Source of the DNA: Isoetes taiwanensis
Taxonomy: Eukaryota > Streptophyta > Lycopodiopsida > Isoetales > Isoetaceae
Direction: 5' to 3'
NCBI GenBank assembly: GCA_021234155.1
Contig: JAJEKV010000035.1
Location: 11,100,407 to 11,164,406 of the forward strand
Length of the DNA stretch: 64,000 bases
Part shown: positions 53,607-63,995 of the stretch, one piece after another
Position numbering within the stretch: position 1 is the stretch's first letter
Layout: each line of letters starts with the position of its first letter
Notes under the pieces: generated by a model
What the model saw: the letters and a program-made list of their open reading frames with translations, nothing else
Databases searched by the model: none
What the model was told of the DNA's origin: nothing
Translations under genes and position numbers: made by a program

Positions 53607-53935
53607 CCTCAGCGTGGCTTTGTAGCCTCTGAGGCATACTTATTGGTCTACTCTTTCTTGGCATGGCACTGGTATTTTTATTTATTCATTCATGTTTTCT
53701 CTCGGTGTGGCTTTGTAGCCTTTGGGTCAATATTTATTATTCATATTTTCTCTCGGCGTGGCGTTGTTGCCTCCGAGATCATATTTATTGTTTTTTCTCG
53801 GCGTGGCGCTGTAGCCTCCGAGGCAGCACTAATCGGTTGTTTTTTCCCGCGATGGTCATTCCGCGGACGGTTCCCGATTGGTCGGCTGTTGTTTCTTTCT
53901 CGGCGTGGCCCTGGAGCCTCCGAGTCTTCTTGCCT
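53607..53935. repeat. Imperfect tandem repeat with TCTCGGCGTGGC...GCCTCCGAG palindromes
   Basis: Five copies, of which the second and third have decayed. Each unit has TCTCGG(C/T)GTGG(C/A) and, about ten bases on, GTAGCCTCCGAG, so every unit can fold on itself. The spacing is about 50-110 bp. Confidence 0.8.
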
Positions 53936-54019
53936 ATGGCATCTAACTCATTGACGGGTTATTTTTCTTTCAGCCTTGATTCTGCAGGATTGTTTAAGGC
54001 TTTGTGGTTGCCATAGTGC

Positions 54020-54360
54020 GTGGGGTCGTGCTTCAACTATTTGCTTGGGTTTCCTCAAAAACATAAGAAGGCGTGGCTTTTCTTCCCGATGAGAAGCAGT
54101 CACCGGGTCTTCTCAACTTTGCATCGACCAAGTAGCGGGTTAAACCATCTTTTATGTTGTATTCTTCAGTTTCATCATGCTCTCGATGATTGTCTAGTTT
54201 CGGAGCATTTGAAGTTCATATTTCCAAATTTATCTATCCCTAGTGAGGGATCCATTTGTAGTCAATGTTTTACAAAGCTCAATGAGAACACCACTTCACT
54301 TCAGTATATGCCTATCATAGGACCCATCCTAGGAATATCTCAACCCAGCTTCAGTAGACT
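54020..54360 (+). other. Coding-like fragment of unknown family
   Basis: An open frame whose middle reads LLCCILQFHHALDDCLVSEH, then SICSQCFTKLNENTTSLQYM and PIIGPILGISQPSF. The MPIIGPILG part corresponds to the 35-bp repeat. Amino-acid composition is protein-like but I recognise no family. It is cut by the Helitron-type terminus at 54362. Confidence 0.25.
54302..54336. repeat. 35-bp direct repeat, copy 2
   Basis: Identical to 53333-53367. The two copies bracket the second 155-bp repeat plus about 780 bases. Confidence 0.92.
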
Positions 54361-54361
54361 A

Positions 54362-55686
54362 CTAGAAAAAGTGCACAGCGTTGCTGGGCTTTTGGTCGAG
54401 AAAAGTTTGGACAATGTTAACAAACCAAGGCGATTCCAAGACACTTCAAATTGCTCAAATGCCATGAGAAATAGAATTTGCAACAAGGAAGCTTGTGGAG
54501 TGCCTTGTGCCCTTGAAGCAACATATCAATTTCACACTTGTATATGCGCATCTACATCAATTCGTCTATTGAGTTTGTAAACTTATATTAGTTCCTTTAT
54601 GTGCCAAGAAAAATTGAAAGCTTATGCGTTATTATTTCATAGGGCATGCAACCATGGGATATTATTTTGTTCCTTGGTTTGTATTGGTGTATATGGGGAC
54701 GTTTGTGACTTCAAATAAATTTGCAAGTAAATACCATTGTGCAAAAAACTATCTTTCTAATGAAAAAGAACGTCCTAGTTTGAATCTCAATTTGTATACC
54801 TCCATGGATCTATGGACACTTATTTTCCCAACCCTTTATTTGGACAAATATTAGTTTAGAAACCTTATATTTCAATGATTTATTTTTCCAAGTAAATTAT
54901 CTTTTTACTACGAACACTAATTAAGGATTATATCATTTACATCTATGCATCTACTGGAATAGTTACAAGAAACATCAAAATATCTTGACTTTAATATGTG
55001 TTGTTTCATATACCCTATAATGTATAAGACAACCATTGTAAAGCCCAAGAATGAGCTGAAACCTTAAAACAAAAACTCAAAATTAGCTCCATAAGTGATA
55101 CACAATAAGAGCACATCAAACGCAGTAAAGATGTATGTAACACACAATAAGCAAGAGCACTCTGCAGAAGAAAAGAGATGCAAAATAAGAGCTAAGAAGC
55201 TAGATAATACAAATCAGTTTCTTTACCTATTTCAAACTTAAACCGAGCCTGGAGCCCAACGTAAATGGAGTACACTTTGATCTTAGAGACCCAACGATTT
55301 TCCTTTGTATAAGCATTAAGAGAAATATTGTCAAACAGAAAAGAACCTATTTTTTCCAACACCTTTCAAAATCCCCTTTAGAATTACGTAATGGAATTCT
55401 TAAAAGGTTTATGCGATGTTCAAGATGTGACTATAATTGTAGCATGTCACATAATCAAAGGTCATAGGGTCAATATCTCATGTTAATGTCATGTCCTAAT
55501 GGATCTTCATTTGTCCCTTTCAAAACACATGAGGAATTTCCAAAGTGTGGAAATATGTATCGTAGGGTATTTGTCTACATCAAAGGTTTCAGAAATACGA
55601 ATACTTACTTATGGGTGTGAATATTGTAGCAGAAAACATTTACAAGTTTCCAACATATGCCCAGCAACGTTGGGCATCGTAACTAG
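54362..55686. mobile_element. Sequence bounded by two Helitron-type 3' termini in opposite orientation
   Basis: At the left, CTAG (54362-54365) is followed by a hairpin GCACAGC-GTT-GCTGGGC (54373-54389), a minus-strand Helitron 3' end. At the right, the hairpin TGCCCAGCAACGTTGGGCA (55658-55676) stands six bases before CTAG (55683-55686), a plus-strand 3' end. Both match the 3' end at 8494. Two outward-facing 3' ends are not what a single Helitron shows, so this is either two truncated copies joined or an unusual inverted pair. The interior has no helicase. Confidence 0.5.
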
Positions 55687-56445
55687 TATTGTTAGAATGT
55701 TTTATTGGAACCAGCTAAATAGTTCCCGTACCAACTAAATAGTTCCCATACATTATGTTCTATATTCATGCATGCACATACACATATGGTATTGCCAATT
55801 ACTCATCTATATCGACAATCATTCGATGGAAAACCAATAGCACCCACCCCTATACATATGCCAGAAATTGCCTAAAATACTAGCCATAGCGAGGATCTCT
55901 ATTCACGAAATTCTTTACATGTATCACTTGGTACGGCCACAACTCTATATATATTGGAATCCCATATAGACACACATACATGCCAGGCATCACATGAGTT
56001 GCATTAAAATAACATATAAACATGATGCTTGCATACAAGAACACACTGTAGTGTGTTTACATTTTTCTAGAATTGCAGATGTGTAATGTTTGCATAATGT
56101 GGAAACGGGCAATTTTCTAATACATTTCAATCATAATCATATTGATTACCTATTAAATTTATACACTCCATTACAATCTACCCATTTCATGCGCCCACAA
56201 CTAATGGCTGGCATCATCGGGCACACGTTTCTAGTTATTGTTTATTGCTTCCCATGTAGTTGTGTCAAACGCATTTACAGAGATCACTGTGTGTTTCCAT
56301 GTCCATACTCAATATATAGAACAAATTTTTGAGGCAAGTCAAGAGCAAAATGTATTTTGTTTTGAAGCACAACCCGAAACAATAAAACAACAAACATGCA
56401 AATACACTCTTGGGTCATTGGAGACAACCCTCTATGCGCATCACT
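55687..56445. other. 3' flank of the polyketide synthase gene
   Basis: AT-rich, no gene. A TTTATT on the plus strand at 56449-56454 gives AATAAA on the minus strand about 60 bases after the stop and could be the polyadenylation signal of the gene. Confidence 0.4.
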
Positions 56446-56512
56446 TATTTTATTATAACAATCAAGAAAACCCATATAGTATTTTTTATTTTAGGTGGCT
56501 TGTTGAATCGAA

Positions 56513-57845
56513 TTATTCGCATGGATTAATGGGACAACTCTTGAGGACAACAGTCTCGACAGTGATTCCAGGTCCAAAACCTATGAACATACCCCACTCG
56601 CATCCTTCTCCAGTGGTGGCCATCTTCTTCTCCCTTGATTTGTTCATTATACCCTCCAACACAAAGAGCACTGATGGACTCGCCATGTTCCCATACTCCT
56701 TGAGCATCTTGCTTGACATCGCCAACTTGTCTTCCATAAGCTTGAATCCCTTTTCTAACTTGTCTAGAATTAATGGCCCCCCAGCATGTACTGCCCAGAA
56801 ACAATCATTGTAATTGGGTGATCCAACATTTTGCAATGCCTTAGAAACAATAGCCACAATGTTATCCTCGATGAAATATGGGATCTCTTTATTTATGGAT
56901 CCCAACAACCCTGCTTCAGTTAGAGTGGCTTGAAGCACAGATTCACTATGAGGGATGACTGTCTCACCAGCCCAATGGATTTGAAAGAGTGCATTTTCCT
57001 CGTCAGTTGGATCTGAACCCAGGATTGCCGCTGCGGCACCATCACCGAATAATGCTGCAACAAGGAGGCTGGTGGGATCGGTTTCTTCAGGAGGCTGAAC
57101 CCATAGAGTAGTGCATTCGCTGCAGGCGACTAAAACACGTGCATGCTTGTTGTTCTCAGCAATATCCTTGGCAACCCTCATCACGGTTCCACCCCCAAAG
57201 CAACCTTGTTGGTAGAGCATCACCCTCTTCACATTGGGATCCAAGCCCAACAACTTCACAAGCCGATAATCGGCACCAGGCATGTCCACACCACTTACAG
57301 TGGTGAACACAACATGCGTGATTGCAGACCTTGCTTGTCCCCATTGCTTCAATGCTTTCTCTGCCGCTTCCTTGGCTAGCGCAGGTACATCTTTCACCAC
57401 ATAATCCAACCTTTCCCTCAGAGATTGCGCTCGGTAGGTTCGCATTGCAGTGCTTGATTCCCAACCCTCTTTGTTCAGGCAAAAGTGACGTTTTCTTATT
57501 GTAGACGCAGAACCTGAAACATGATAGTTAGCCTAGTTTTAACTTTAGTATCTATTAATTCATTGTCATTTATGTAATTTAACAGCACGAGAAAATTAAT
57601 TCAAACAAAAACAAACACGCATAGCGCATAACTTAATGAAGGAAAATAAACATGAGCAAACAATGCTGGAATCAGGTTAGGTAAATACAAATGCGTTTGT
57701 ACTTGTTAAGCAATTCGGGTTTGTTGATGCATTGGGTGGCGCTGAAAAAATAGTCAGGATGAAGGTTTTGATCAATTGAAAAATCTGGGACTGCAGTGCC
57801 AATGCCAAGAATAGTAGCAGGGCCATCAGGCTTTTGAAATGCCAT
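56513..57845 (-). CDS. Type III polyketide synthase (chalcone synthase superfamily), 385 aa, probably not a chalcone synthase
   Basis: Two exons, 57845-57689 and 57513-56513, with a 175-bp intron (GTATTT...TTTCAG) that splits a Cys codon after its first base. This is the conserved intron of plant CHS-family genes. Length is typical (about 390). The N-terminus reads MAFQKPDGPATILGIGTAVP. The catalytic triad is intact: Cys157 in YQQGCFGGG, His295 in WAVHAGGP and Asn328 in EYGNMAS. The GFGPG loop near the C-terminus is present, and so is Phe208 (CHS Phe215). The pocket lining differs from alfalfa CHS2: T132 is Val, V196 is Leu, T197 is Trp, G256 is Ala, F265 is Gly and S338 is Ala. Such changes normally alter starter choice and chain length. 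It therefore probably condenses malonyl-CoA with a non-standard starter; the product cannot be told. The start is chosen because the upstream in-frame reading begins near the expected cap site. Confidence 0.93.
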
Positions 57846-57930
57846 AAGAGCAGATGGCCTAGAATGGAATTTCAAATGAAAGTAGAATGCAAATGATTTG
57901 AATGATGGAAATTGATCAGCAAACACTCGA

Positions 57931-57940
57931 ATTTATAGTC
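57931..57940 (-). promoter_or_regulatory. TATA box of the polyketide synthase gene
   Basis: The minus strand reads CTATAAATTC 86-95 bases before the ATG at 57845. The spacing puts a transcription start near 57900, leaving a leader of about 55 bases. This supports the ATG at 57845 over an earlier in-frame start. Confidence 0.7.
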
Positions 57941-57949
57941 TAAACAACT

Positions 57950-59320
57950 ATGCCTCGAAACCTAGATTTTTCTAACTTACATGGCATAAGAGAAGGATCT
58001 TACATAGAAAATTACCCAGAAATTTCATACTCATCTGCTATTTTCTGTTCAATGTAACAACTCATCGCAATGACCTATGCTTGCTTGCTCGTTCAGCCAC
58101 CATTTTTTGGTCGATTTGCATGCACGATATTTTGCAAATTCTATTCGAGAAAGTTTGACAACTTTCACGGGACCACAAACTTTGGTCATCGGGCAAATCT
58201 CAAGCCAATGAGAATGCCATGTTAAACAATAAATGTTTAGGTCTAGAAGGTGTGGCCATGCATGTCGAGAACGAATTTGAAAGCATATCAAACGAATTAA
58301 AGAATTTTTTTGGCATGTCCAGTACACAAACCGGAGGCTAGTTGTCGCTATCTAAAGGTCAGGGTGTGGCTATTGCAAGTCATATTGATTATATCACATG
58401 TATATCTATGACATGTTTATAGCCACATGTATATTTATCGTCAGATATAATACCGATGTGCCGTGTCAACAGACTACTGGGTCCGGATAGAGTTCTCGTC
58501 AATAGTTGCTTTGTAGACAGAAAAACTAAGCACAAACGAAAAAATACCGAACAAAAAGTAAGTTAGCACGGCTGGGAAATCCATTCAAACTCTTCAAAAA
58601 AATATCTGTTCAAAGGCTTGCCTTAAATTAAGACATTCACAAGCACAAACTAGCATTGAAATCATTGGCCAGGGAAGCTGCATCCGGACCCCGAAATATG
58701 CACATGGCATATTTCAGCATGGGTGTTGAAGTTTTGCTTCTTGCATAAGTAGTTTTCTTGACTGGGAAATCCGTTCAAAAAGAACAAGTCCAAAGGCTTG
58801 GCTTAACTTAAATTTAAATTAAGGCATTCTTCTTGCCATCTTTTTCCACTGAGATTTGGCTTGATTCTTTGGGCTTTAATTTTGGCCTGCTCTCACTTTC
58901 TGTTTCTGCGCTCACTTTCTATTTCACTTTTATTCTCGTATGTCATCAATTGGGCATTGCTATCCTTGTTTTTTCTTTCAAGTGCAGTCCTAGTTTGGAC
59001 GGAAGAAGAGACTCGCATTATACCTTCAGCCTTGATGTTTTTGCACAATCCCAACAGTCGCGTCGAATTGAATTGTGTGTCTGTCAACTAGAGGTATTAG
59101 CTGAGAATTGAATTGTTCAGACTTTTATAAATTTATCTTGGGTTCAATTAAGGCATTCCGTTTCTACTAGGACAGTTCACCTATTGCAGACCGAGATTTT
59201 CAAATGTTATGTTTCGTCCCAAGATGTCACTCTATAAGGCTATCGTGGTAACCTTTTAAATGATAAAGCTCGCTAACATTGATATCTGTAAATGATTAAT
59301 TAAGCCGCAATGTAGCTTGT
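57950..59320. other. Intergenic DNA upstream of the polyketide synthase gene
   Basis: No convincing gene. A sentence-like duplication GACTGGGAAATCCGTTCAAA or CGGCTGGGAAATCCATTCAA occurs at about 58570 and 58757, each followed by CAAAGGCTTG(C/G)CTTAA. It looks like a short old repeat. Confidence 0.45.
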
Positions 59321-59325
59321 ATTAT

Positions 59326-59460
59326 ATTGGGAGTTACAATGATCTTTGATTTAAACAAACAAACAATGATCTTTGATTTAAACAAACTAATATAATATTG
59401 GGAGTTACAATGATCAATGGGTTCATATAATATTGGGAGTTACAATGATCAATGGGGTTT
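59326..59460. repeat. Short direct repeats ATTGGGAGTTACAATGATC
   Basis: The string TATTGGGAGTTACAATGATC occurs three times (about 59326, 59397 and 59430). The linker ATGATCTTTGATTTAAACAA occurs twice. Confidence 0.9.
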
Positions 59461-59639
59461 ATAGTTGTTTTAGCATGATGGTTTTGATCTTCTATTATTG
59501 TCCTTATATTTGGACTTAGTTTCTAACCAAAATGCCATATCTTGTTGAACTTGGAAAAAGTCGTATTTAATTAAAGTGGGACAAATCTTGAATTTTGGGA
59601 CTCGGCCTGAAAATGGGACTCAGAAATTTCAGAAAGTTG

Positions 59640-59970
59640 AGCGAGGTGAGATCGAAAGGGGAGGGGCAAGGGGGAAGGGAAGGGGAAGGAGAAGAAGGGG
59701 CAAGGGAGAAGAAGGGGCAAAGAGGCAAGGGGCAAGGGCAACCAAAGGGGAGGGGCAAGGGGAAGGGAAGGGGAAGGAGAAGGGGCAAGGGAGAAGAAGG
59801 CAAAGAGGCAAGGGGCAAGGGGAACGGGAAGGGGGAAGGAGAAGAAGGACAAGGGGCAAGGGAGAAGGGGGCAAGGGGCAAGGGGCAAGGGGAGAAGGGG
59901 CAAGGGGCAAGAGGGAAGGTGGCAAGGGGCAAGGGAGAAGAGGGGGCAAGGGGCAAGGGGAAGGGGGGCA
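59640..59970. repeat. Purine tract of GGGGCAAGGGGAAGG units
   Basis: About 330 bases almost without T on the plus strand, with dozens of GGGGCAAGGG and GGGAGAAG words. The runs of four G are suited to G-quadruplex or triplex formation. Long open frames on both strands here are artefacts of composition. Confidence 0.93.
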
Positions 59971-59971
59971 T

Positions 59972-60070
59972 AATTTAATTAATTAATTAAATAAATAACT
60001 AATAAAAAAATAAATAATTTAATTAATTTAATTAATTTAATTAAATAAATAACTAATAAAAAAATATAAA
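59972..60070. repeat. AATT/AAAT simple repeat
   Basis: TTAATTAATTAAATAAATAA-type sequence, duplicated with a 60-bp step (AAATAACTAATAAAAAAATA twice). Confidence 0.9.
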
Positions 60071-60402
60071 TCATTCTCCTCTTCTCGACTAGTGAGTCGA
60101 GAATTGGAAAACACCATTTTGATGGAGCTTCCAATTTTGATGGAGCGTACAGTTGATGCTTATAACCTAAGGGAACTGATACTATGCCGTGGATATAGAT
60201 AATCACATAACATACTCATTGCTTCCACTTGCAGAAAACGAAAGGGCATCGCTCCATATACATCACGTGCGTTCTTCTCTGCACCGTTAGCCAATAGAGA
60301 TTTGAAGCTTCGGCTTCAAATAGAGATTCCTAATTTAATCGCACAAACGCAGGATAATACCCAAAGCAATCCTCCGGAGTCGCGATGGCGCCGATCCCTC
60401 GC

Positions 60403-60676
60403 CTACATAGCCACCACCAGTTCCTGAAACGAAAGATTCACATTGAAATGCGCGTCCACTCTCACTTTTGGCTGCACATAAAACTCCACGCCGATGCTTT
60501 GTAGTTTTTCCATGCCCAGTTGAGGAATCTCAATCTTGATCTGCACTGGATCGGCCCATCCCCTCTATTTGGAATGCTTTGTAACATGTACTCCATTACG
60601 GTGCATGAGTAGCTCTGGCGGTATGCTCCACGCGGTTCATATTCCGCCTCTTCGGGAGCTGCAATGTTAGCATATA
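60403..60676 (-). pseudogene. Coding-like fragment of unknown family
   Basis: The minus strand reads PEEAEYEPRGAYRQSYSCTV and MEYMLQSIPN, and after a frame change VQIKIEIPQLGMEKLQSIGV, EFYVQPKVRVDAHFNVNLSF, to a TAG at 60403-60405. The last block alternates strands as a compact beta domain would. The family is not recognised, and a frameshift near 60590 suggests decay. Confidence 0.3.
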
Positions 60677-60679
60677 GAA

Positions 60680-61890
60680 ATTTTGAAGCTTCGCTATGGA
60701 GGCGTGGAGGAGATGCAACTCAAGCTCCTGGTTCCAAAGAGCGGGCGCCTCGGCATAGTTCCAAATCAAGAACCGGCTGGATTAGCACATCTGAGCCTTG
60801 CAGATTCTTTTACCCGGCTTGCAATTTGTAGGTTCTTCAAGACCCCGCCAGTGCAGAAGCTCCAATCCAAGATCTCGCCAGTGCAGAAGCTCCAATATGA
60901 GCCATATATGAAGACCTGGAAGTCGACTCTTCCTCCGCCAAGCCGATTCCTGTTCTTGTTCTTGTTTTGCGCCCCATTGCAAAGGTACGAAGAATGCAGC
61001 CACAGAGTTTGTAACTTGCAGAATTTGGGTTCCGGCGCCGAGGCTTGAAGCACTTAAATCCGGGCTTGGGTTCTCCGGATTTCATGGTTATGGCACGATT
61101 TGCTTCAGATCATCCACATCAAGCATCAAATCACAGTAAAAAGAAAAAAGAGCTCTTTACAAACAGGGCCCTTCCTGTTTCTTGTTCTGCTTCTGCCGAT
61201 TCCAGGGCGGCCCAAATCTGCATGGCGTTCACAGGGCGGCCCAAATCTGCCATATCCAAGTCCGGCCTTCGGTCTGGCGGGGTTTGAGATCCATTTGAGG
61301 CGTTCCGCAGGGCGGCCTTCAGATCCGCTGGGGCTTCACATCTTCCAGGTGTTCTTCCCTTCTCTTGCAGCTTCTACAACCGGGTTTTGGCGGATCTGCC
61401 TCCTTCTTTCTCTCCGCCCTGCTGGATTCTTTGCATCTCCATTCTTTCATCTTTGATCTGACGGATCCTTTGATCTGCATTCTTTCATCTGCCTCCTTCT
61501 TTCTCTCCTTTGCTCTGCCGGATCGAGGGAGTTTGAATGCTAGACCATGGCTTCGGCTTAAAAAACAAAGGGAAAATAAAAAACTTAGAGGCCTATGTCG
61601 GCTCTCCATAGCTGTGAAGCTTTTCTCGTTGGGGGTCAATTCCGGTGGGAGCTATGGCTATGGGAGCTTCTTCCCTGAAAAAAGAGTCCAACTGGTACAA
61701 AGGATTTTTCGTCTCAAAGGTGTGTACCAAATTTTGAATTTCAACCATGGGCGGAAAAAAAAGGCGGGCTATTAGAAAAAAGGGGTAAAAAATACGTTTG
61801 AAATTTTTTTTGAATTTCCAAAGATGGGCGTAAAAAGGGTGGGGTATTAGAATAAAGCGGGGTAAAAAATACGTTTGAAAAAAAAAAAAT
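60680..61890. other. GC-richer region with repeated short words, no supported gene
   Basis: CCAGTGCAGAAGCTCCAAT occurs twice (about 60848 and 60881), and CAGGGCGGCCCAAATCTG twice (about 61202 and 61232). Open frames on both strands lack motifs. It might be a decayed leader or exon of a retrotransposed gene, but I cannot support that. Confidence 0.35.
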
Positions 61891-61894
61891 ACGT

Positions 61895-62060
61895 TTTAAA
61901 CATTATGTTGCCATAGGGGATGGTCTATTTTTTTTAGTAGGAGATGGTCTATTATGTTGCCATAGGGGATGGTCTATTTTTTTTCGTAGGGGATGGTCTA
62001 TTTTTTTTCAGGGGATGGTCTATTATGTTGCCATAGGGGTTGGTCTATTAGAAAATATAT
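61895..62060. repeat. Tandem repeat ATAGGGGATGGTCTATTTTTTTT
   Basis: Five to six imperfect copies of GTTGCCATAGGGGATGGTCTATT and shortened versions. Non-coding. Confidence 0.88.
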
Positions 62061-62339
62061 AGCATAGGATATTGTATTTATTAGAAAACATTGACATACT
62101 AAAAGGGGAAGGGGAGGAGGGGGGGGGGGGGGTTTCTATTTTTTGGTCTATGTATACATAGAAAATGCATAGGTATGTGCGCGCACTTAGAAAATACATA
62201 GGATATGGTGCAACTAATAATGATTTGCACTCTATGATATTGGAGGTAGAAAACTATGTTTGTAGGCAAGTAGGTTGGCCACATTTGTTGTATGTTTGAT
62301 TACATTTGAACAAAGGTATAGTATTATGATATGATGTTT

Positions 62340-62910
62340 GAAAGTTAATCATTTTTTACCGCCTCGGACCTGTTGTGTTTTTCACTCTAAATGGCCTTAG
62401 ACTTGTGTTTTTCATCTTGAGAGCTTTAGATCTGCGTTTTTTATTTTGGAGGGCCTTAGAACTGCATTTTTCACTCTGAGCTGCCTTCCTCGACTGGCAA
62501 ACCTGCGTTTTTCGCTTTAAGCTGCCTTTCTCGACTCCTGACCCCTAAAACCTGCGTTTTTCATTTTGAGCTGCCTTTCTCGACTTCGAAGTCGAAAAGG
62601 CCTTCCGGGACCTAAACCTGCGTTTTTAAGCCTTGAGTTGCCTTTCTCGACTCGCGAGTCGAGAAAGACCTTCTGACCCCTAAAACCTGCGTTTTTCGCC
62701 TTGAGCTGCCTTTCGACTTCGCGAAATGAAAGGCCTTCTCGACTTCAGCGAGTCGAAAAGGCCTTCTCCGACCCCTAAAACCGGCGTTTTTAAGCCTTGG
62801 TACGCCTTTCTCGACTTCGCGCGAGTCGAAAAGTCCTTCCGACTGTGTTTTTCCCTCGACGAGTGCCTTTCTCGACCGCGAAGTCGAAAAGGCTCCTCGT
62901 GCCCGCATTT
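62340..62910. repeat. Tandem repeat of about 60-90 bp with TTCTCGACTCGCGAGTCGAGAAAG-type palindromes
   Basis: About seven copies of CCTAAAACCTGCGTTTTTC, then GCCTTGAGCTGCCTTTCTCG and an ACT(C/T)CGCGAGTCGAAAAGG part. Units near 62640-62660 and 62800-62835 are close to perfect palindromes. Copies at the left end (62360-62500) lack the palindromic part, and those at the right end keep it. Confidence 0.9.
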
Positions 62911-62919
62911 TTCAAAAAT

Positions 62920-63960
62920 GGCCCTAAGAACTGTTTTTATTTTATTTGAGTTGCCTGTAGCATCACTTGACTAACTTGATTTTGTCTTTTTGCGGTCCTT
63001 ATCTCGACCCGGATAGTACATGCTTGGGAGCAATGAAAAGACCAATTCATTGAAGAAAGATGCCGAGAAGAGGGTGGTGACATCGGGTTGGACATACAAG
63101 CACGGACCCATGAAGGAACTTCTCATACAAATTTCTATCGTCCTCGTAAGTTGCTCTATGACTTGGAGAGCTCCACGCCCTTTGCACTAGGAGGTTCATG
63201 TGTGAAGAGGGTGTAATCATTATGCCCATACGACCACTATGGTCTCTTCACCCACTGTAATATATATTGTAATGAGCCCATTTATAAATATAAGGTATCT
63301 CAAAACTAGTATTTTTTGGTGATTAAGTAAACAATTTGTTTAATTTTCGTTGGAATTTGTGATCTCTTGTCTACCCACCTAAGAAAATAGAGCCAAAATG
63401 TTCAACTAAGAATCTTTTCCAACTAGAGCTTTGGTTTCAATCTATAATGAAATTCCTATGTTTGAGTTGCATTGTTCTTGTTCTCGACTCAATTTATTAA
63501 TAAAAATTAATTTTCCATTAGAACCTTTGGTAATGAAATTCTTATGTTTACGTTGCATTGTCTTCATCTCGCCATGCTATCTAGGAAAACTGGAAGAAAA
63601 TCTTGGATGCACACTAATAGACAGAAATTGCAATTATGGCCAATTTTCGGGTCGAGGTGCTTCTTTTTGTGTAAATTAACAGAGTTCCGCAAAAAAGTGG
63701 GAATGGAATGAGTCCCACTTTAATTAAATACGACTTGAAAACTTGCATAGATGTATGCTTCCATGTTTAATAGTTTATGGATTTCGCAGGAAGACACCAG
63801 TTTCCAAAATTCTAAGGTACACAAATATGCATTCATTTTTATAAAAGAACAACTAAGAACATCACCACTCCCAAAGTTAGGAGCATGATTCCATGGCCAA
63901 GAGGGTGTTGTATAGCAATTCAGCATGCCAACTCTTTGAAACAGCTGCATCTAGAAACTG
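62920..63960. other. AT-rich DNA, no gene seen
   Basis: A short motif pair at about 63437-63480 and 63525-63560 (ATGAAATTC(C/T)TATGTTT(G/A) and (G/C)TTGCATTGT) is a local duplication. No coding, RNA or splice signal that I trust. Confidence 0.4.
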
Positions 63961-63973
63961 AGTTCAAAGGCAA

Positions 63974-63995
63974 TTTTTTTTTTTTTTTTTTTTTT
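63974..63995. repeat. Poly-T run at the window end
   Basis: A run of more than 20 T. It could be the reversed poly-A tail of a retroposed sequence that continues outside the window. Confidence 0.6.

Larger units (their letters stand above)
59559..63736. mobile_element. Candidate 4.2 kb element bounded by a 25-bp inverted repeat
   Basis: AAGTCGTATTTAATTAAAGT(GGGAC) at 59559-59583 returns as its reverse complement at 63712-63736. GAAA stands immediately outside on both sides and could be a 4-bp target duplication, but this is weak because the flank is A-rich. The interior is made of simple and tandem repeats and has no transposase I can see. Confidence 0.45.

Noticed and set aside
57846-57926. 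Upstream in-frame start for the polyketide synthase
   Set aside because: It would lie upstream of or at the expected transcription start 30 bases from the TATA box, and the extra residues do not match the family.
59567-59986. Overlapping open frames in the purine tract
   Set aside because: A low-complexity sequence without T on one strand is open in several frames. No gene-like composition.
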